A stretch of 64,000 nucleotides of DNA from Pristionchus mayeri (Eukaryota; Nematoda; Chromadorea; Rhabditida; Neodiplogasteridae), in the NCBI GenBank assembly GCA_036245805.1, contig BTRK01000006.1:20864365-20928364 (forward strand), read 5' to 3'. Below, one piece after another: positions 56,244-64,000 of the stretch. Under the pieces are notes generated by a model. It did not search any database. It saw nothing but the letters and a program-made list of their open reading frames with translations, and was not told where the DNA came from. The position numbers were made by a program, and so were the translations under genes. Position 1 is the first letter of the stretch; the number at the start of each line of letters is the position of its first letter.

Positions 56244-58894
56244 TGCTGTGGTCTTTTGTCTGCTTGCAAGTGACACTGATGAAGTTTCGTGTGAAGTCTG
56301 AAGCCGGGAAGCGGGCGTGATCTGAATAAGGTCGAACCCAACGCAGCGCCCCGGTCCTAATGGGGCTACCTCGCATGATGCCTGAGTCACTTTTGCTTTT
56401 TAAACCATATTAGGAATGATAGAGCTGCCATATTTTGCATCCCTTGATAGAAAATGCCCCCGTTCAAATATTTTTTTCAGTTGTTTCTTCAAATGATCGT
56501 TGACCGGGCAGAGACAATTTTAAATCATGGGCCCATTTTCACTCGAATGCTCCCATTATGGTACACCAAATTTGGTTCGTTCAAATATATGTGTGACAAT
56601 ACCATGGACTTTGAAAATTTCTACAGTTATCAAAACGTAATATTGAAGGAAGGAAAAACAACTTGTGCTTACTTGCTTAATTCTATGACCCGTGAACTGG
56701 AATGCATTATTGCAGGTTGCTAGCCCACTTCGGTAGTTTCCGGAGCATTCTGTATGGCATGCCCTCTCCATCTGGAGCCGGATCTCTTTTTTGCCGGTTA
56801 TGGCACACACATGTTGAAATAACTCTCTTCTATGCTAGTACTCTCTCACCGGCTATCGAGCAGGAAGAATGAAGGAAGAGAAGAACCCGGAGTGGTCGTT
56901 CAGCCTATTATCACCCAGATGGTGCCCATATTGGGGGAAGGGGTGTACTGTAGGAAGTGAGAGAAGCTATGAATCGATTAGACTGGTCCGGGATCAGATT
57001 ACTAGCTCAGTTCTCGCAGGCCTGAGTGGAGAGTCATCGCGAAGTGGTCATTACTCACTTTGACGGGAAGGAGCGAAGTCTTGCAGGGAGATCAATCGAG
57101 TGAGGGAGGAGGGGCTAATTGATGGAAGGATGAGTCACAGGGGATTATCACTTGCAGCACCTGATCAAAGACTGATCTGTTATTTGCAAGAAGAAGAAGA
57201 GAGTTCATTTTTAAAGAATAATGATGAGTGCTTTCTACAATATCATTAATATGTGCGCCACCCTAGAAAATCAGAGTTGTAGTTTCCATTGTTTTCCATT
57301 CTTTAGATGCATCTTTCGACGCAGTTGCGAAGATCTGCAGATTGAAGGTATTTTAGCGCAAGATTGAATCACTTGGAATGTCGATGACAGTCTCTCTTCT
57401 CTGATTCCCCTCTCCATCTCTCTTTTTGCCACAGAGAGTGGCCCAGTAATGAATGACTGCTTTCAAGTCGCTCTCAAAGCTAAGAGATGAGCAAGACGAG
57501 AGGGCTAATGGAAGTGTTCTCCCATCTCATTCAGAGGGCGAGGATTTGTTGAAATGGAATTCGGCGGTTGTTCCATCAGGAATGTACGACGCGATTATTC
57601 GGGTCGAGTCGAAGGCAGCTTGGAGAGTGCGCTGAAGCACAAAGCGTTCACTCATCTGCAGGATGAATCAACCTGTCATCGTCAGAGGGCAGAGAGACTG
57701 TACAAAGGGCAGCATTCTTACACATCTCCCTTCTCTCTCTGATCTCCATCCGTCGATGAGCACATTCATTGTTGTGGGAGCAGGAGTGTGTAAGCCCGGC
57801 TGCGATAAGGATGAGCTGCGCGAATCTTTTGATCCTTGATCTTTGATCTGTTTTCTCGCAGAGCTCATATCCGATCATAGCTGATCAGTCCGAATTTCGA
57901 AAGTGGGCGTGTCAGTGACTGAAAGGGGGAGGGTCTGGCAGTCTTCTCCTCTCTCGCTTCTTCTCACTCTCAGATCACTCTGTTGGCAGACATCTCCCTC
58001 TTCTGTCCTGGGGCCATCCCTCCCCCTCCCTCTATCCTCCCTCCATCCTCCTGCCATCCTCCCTTCTGCTAACACTTGTCACTTGTTCCTCACCCTCTCA
58101 CATCCCTCAACTCCCATCAACCTTTTCAACACAAACGTCGCTGGAATATCTTCGTGATCTACTCCTTCCTGGTTACGGTAGGCGTCAGAATAATGCAGCC
58201 TGGTTCCCATGCATGCCTCTGGCAATGTTTGCAATGTGTTTCCTCTCTCGAGGCATTTGATAATGAGTGATATGAGTTGACCTGAGTCTTCATCTCTCCT
58301 CTCCTCTCTTATCATTCCTTCCCTTACCCTATCAACTTAGGGTGTCCTACAAGGGTCTCACCAGGTCACATTCCTCCAGCAAGCTCCTCCCCCTCCGCCC
58401 CTTCACTCGCTTCCATCCAGCCCCTGCATATCACTTGATGGGTCGTGCTCTCCCGCACTTGGGGACACCCTCCCAGGTTACGGTACCCCAGTCCCGCCCC
58501 TCGTTCTAGAATATTCCCTACCACCGTTGGGTCTCCCTTCTCGTGGATTCTCTTGTCCTCTCTCCCTATTGCCTCCTATCCTCACAGTTGCATCTAAATA
58601 GCTGCAGTCATTGTGTGTTGTGGGCGTGGAAGGGTTGAAATGGAGGAGGGATGGAGACCTCTGCCCCTTCCACTCCTTCCTTCATCCCTTTCCCCATCTC
58701 CTGTCCATCTCTTTCTCACGCACAGTTGTCACACGTAGCGCGTCGTCTCCTTCGTTGCTTCGTCGGGCTGCTATGCAGCCTTCTGCGAGGCTGTGTAGCA
58801 GCCCCAACAGTACCTACCGTAATCTACCATTCAATTGCAGGGTAACCCATCTCGACTCGACTTTCGTCGAACCGCGAGCCAGAGAGAAGAAAGA

Positions 58895-64000
<5,106 letters not shown>

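Larger units (their letters stand above)
52900..58894. other. Repeat-rich region without a recognisable gene
   Basis: Apart from the tandem duplication at 53.4-55.2 kb and a tRNA-like fragment near 56.2 kb, I see only short open frames without motifs. The stretch 56450-56720 (plus) has a longer open frame with no family resemblance. 57.9-58.8 kb is C/T-rich and probably contains the mig-6 promoter and leader. Confidence 0.55.

Overview
The window looks like nuclear DNA of a free-living rhabditid or diplogastrid nematode (inference). Genes are split into many small exons by short introns. Acceptors are mostly TTTNCAG and donors mostly GTGAGT or GTACGG. The recognisable proteins are closest to Caenorhabditis families: a 320-residue STI-1 without the first TPR domain, calreticulin, papilin/MIG-6, PACS, and two neighbouring Lifeguard (TMBIM) genes. 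From memory several of these lie on C. elegans chromosome V, so this may be conserved macrosynteny; that was not checked. Pristionchus or a relative is a reasonable guess.

Layout, left to right. 0-2.6 kb: GNAT acetyltransferase (-). 3.6-6.2 kb: sti-1 (+). 6.6-9.7 kb: Cys-loop ligand-gated channel (+). 10.7-17.7 kb: first Lifeguard gene (-), with one intron filled by a mariner-ended element that carries an RTE-type LINE. 18.3-18.8 kb: NDUFA1, the complex I MWFE subunit (+). 19.0-20.55 kb: second Lifeguard gene with a duplicated exon (-). 20.8-23.5 kb: unknown four-TM protein (-), with a second mariner-ended element in an intron. 23.6-24.4 kb: unknown proline-rich protein (+). 25.1-27.7 kb: ABHD17-like hydrolase (-). 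30.0-48.9 kb: PACS sorting protein (+), whose large introns hold two antisense nested genes, three long inverted repeats, several MITEs and an inverted copy of the crt-1 promoter plus signal-peptide exon. 50.1-52.5 kb: crt-1 (+). 52.9-58.9 kb: repeat-rich DNA without a recognisable gene. 58.9-64.0 kb: 5' half of papilin/mig-6 (+), running off the window.

Themes: several genes act in protein folding or the secretory route (STI-1 with Hsp70/Hsp90, calreticulin in the ER, PACS in TGN sorting, Lifeguard proteins in ER/Golgi membranes, secreted papilin). There is no evidence that they form one pathway. The most unusual features are the near-identical inverted crt-1 promoter copy inside pacs-1, the hairpin-rich introns of pacs-1 with nested antisense genes, the in-frame exon duplication in a Lifeguard gene, and two abutting TTAA-flanked MITEs, one carrying a tRNA-like sequence. 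Exon models were read by eye and checked for codon phase; none was tested against transcripts.
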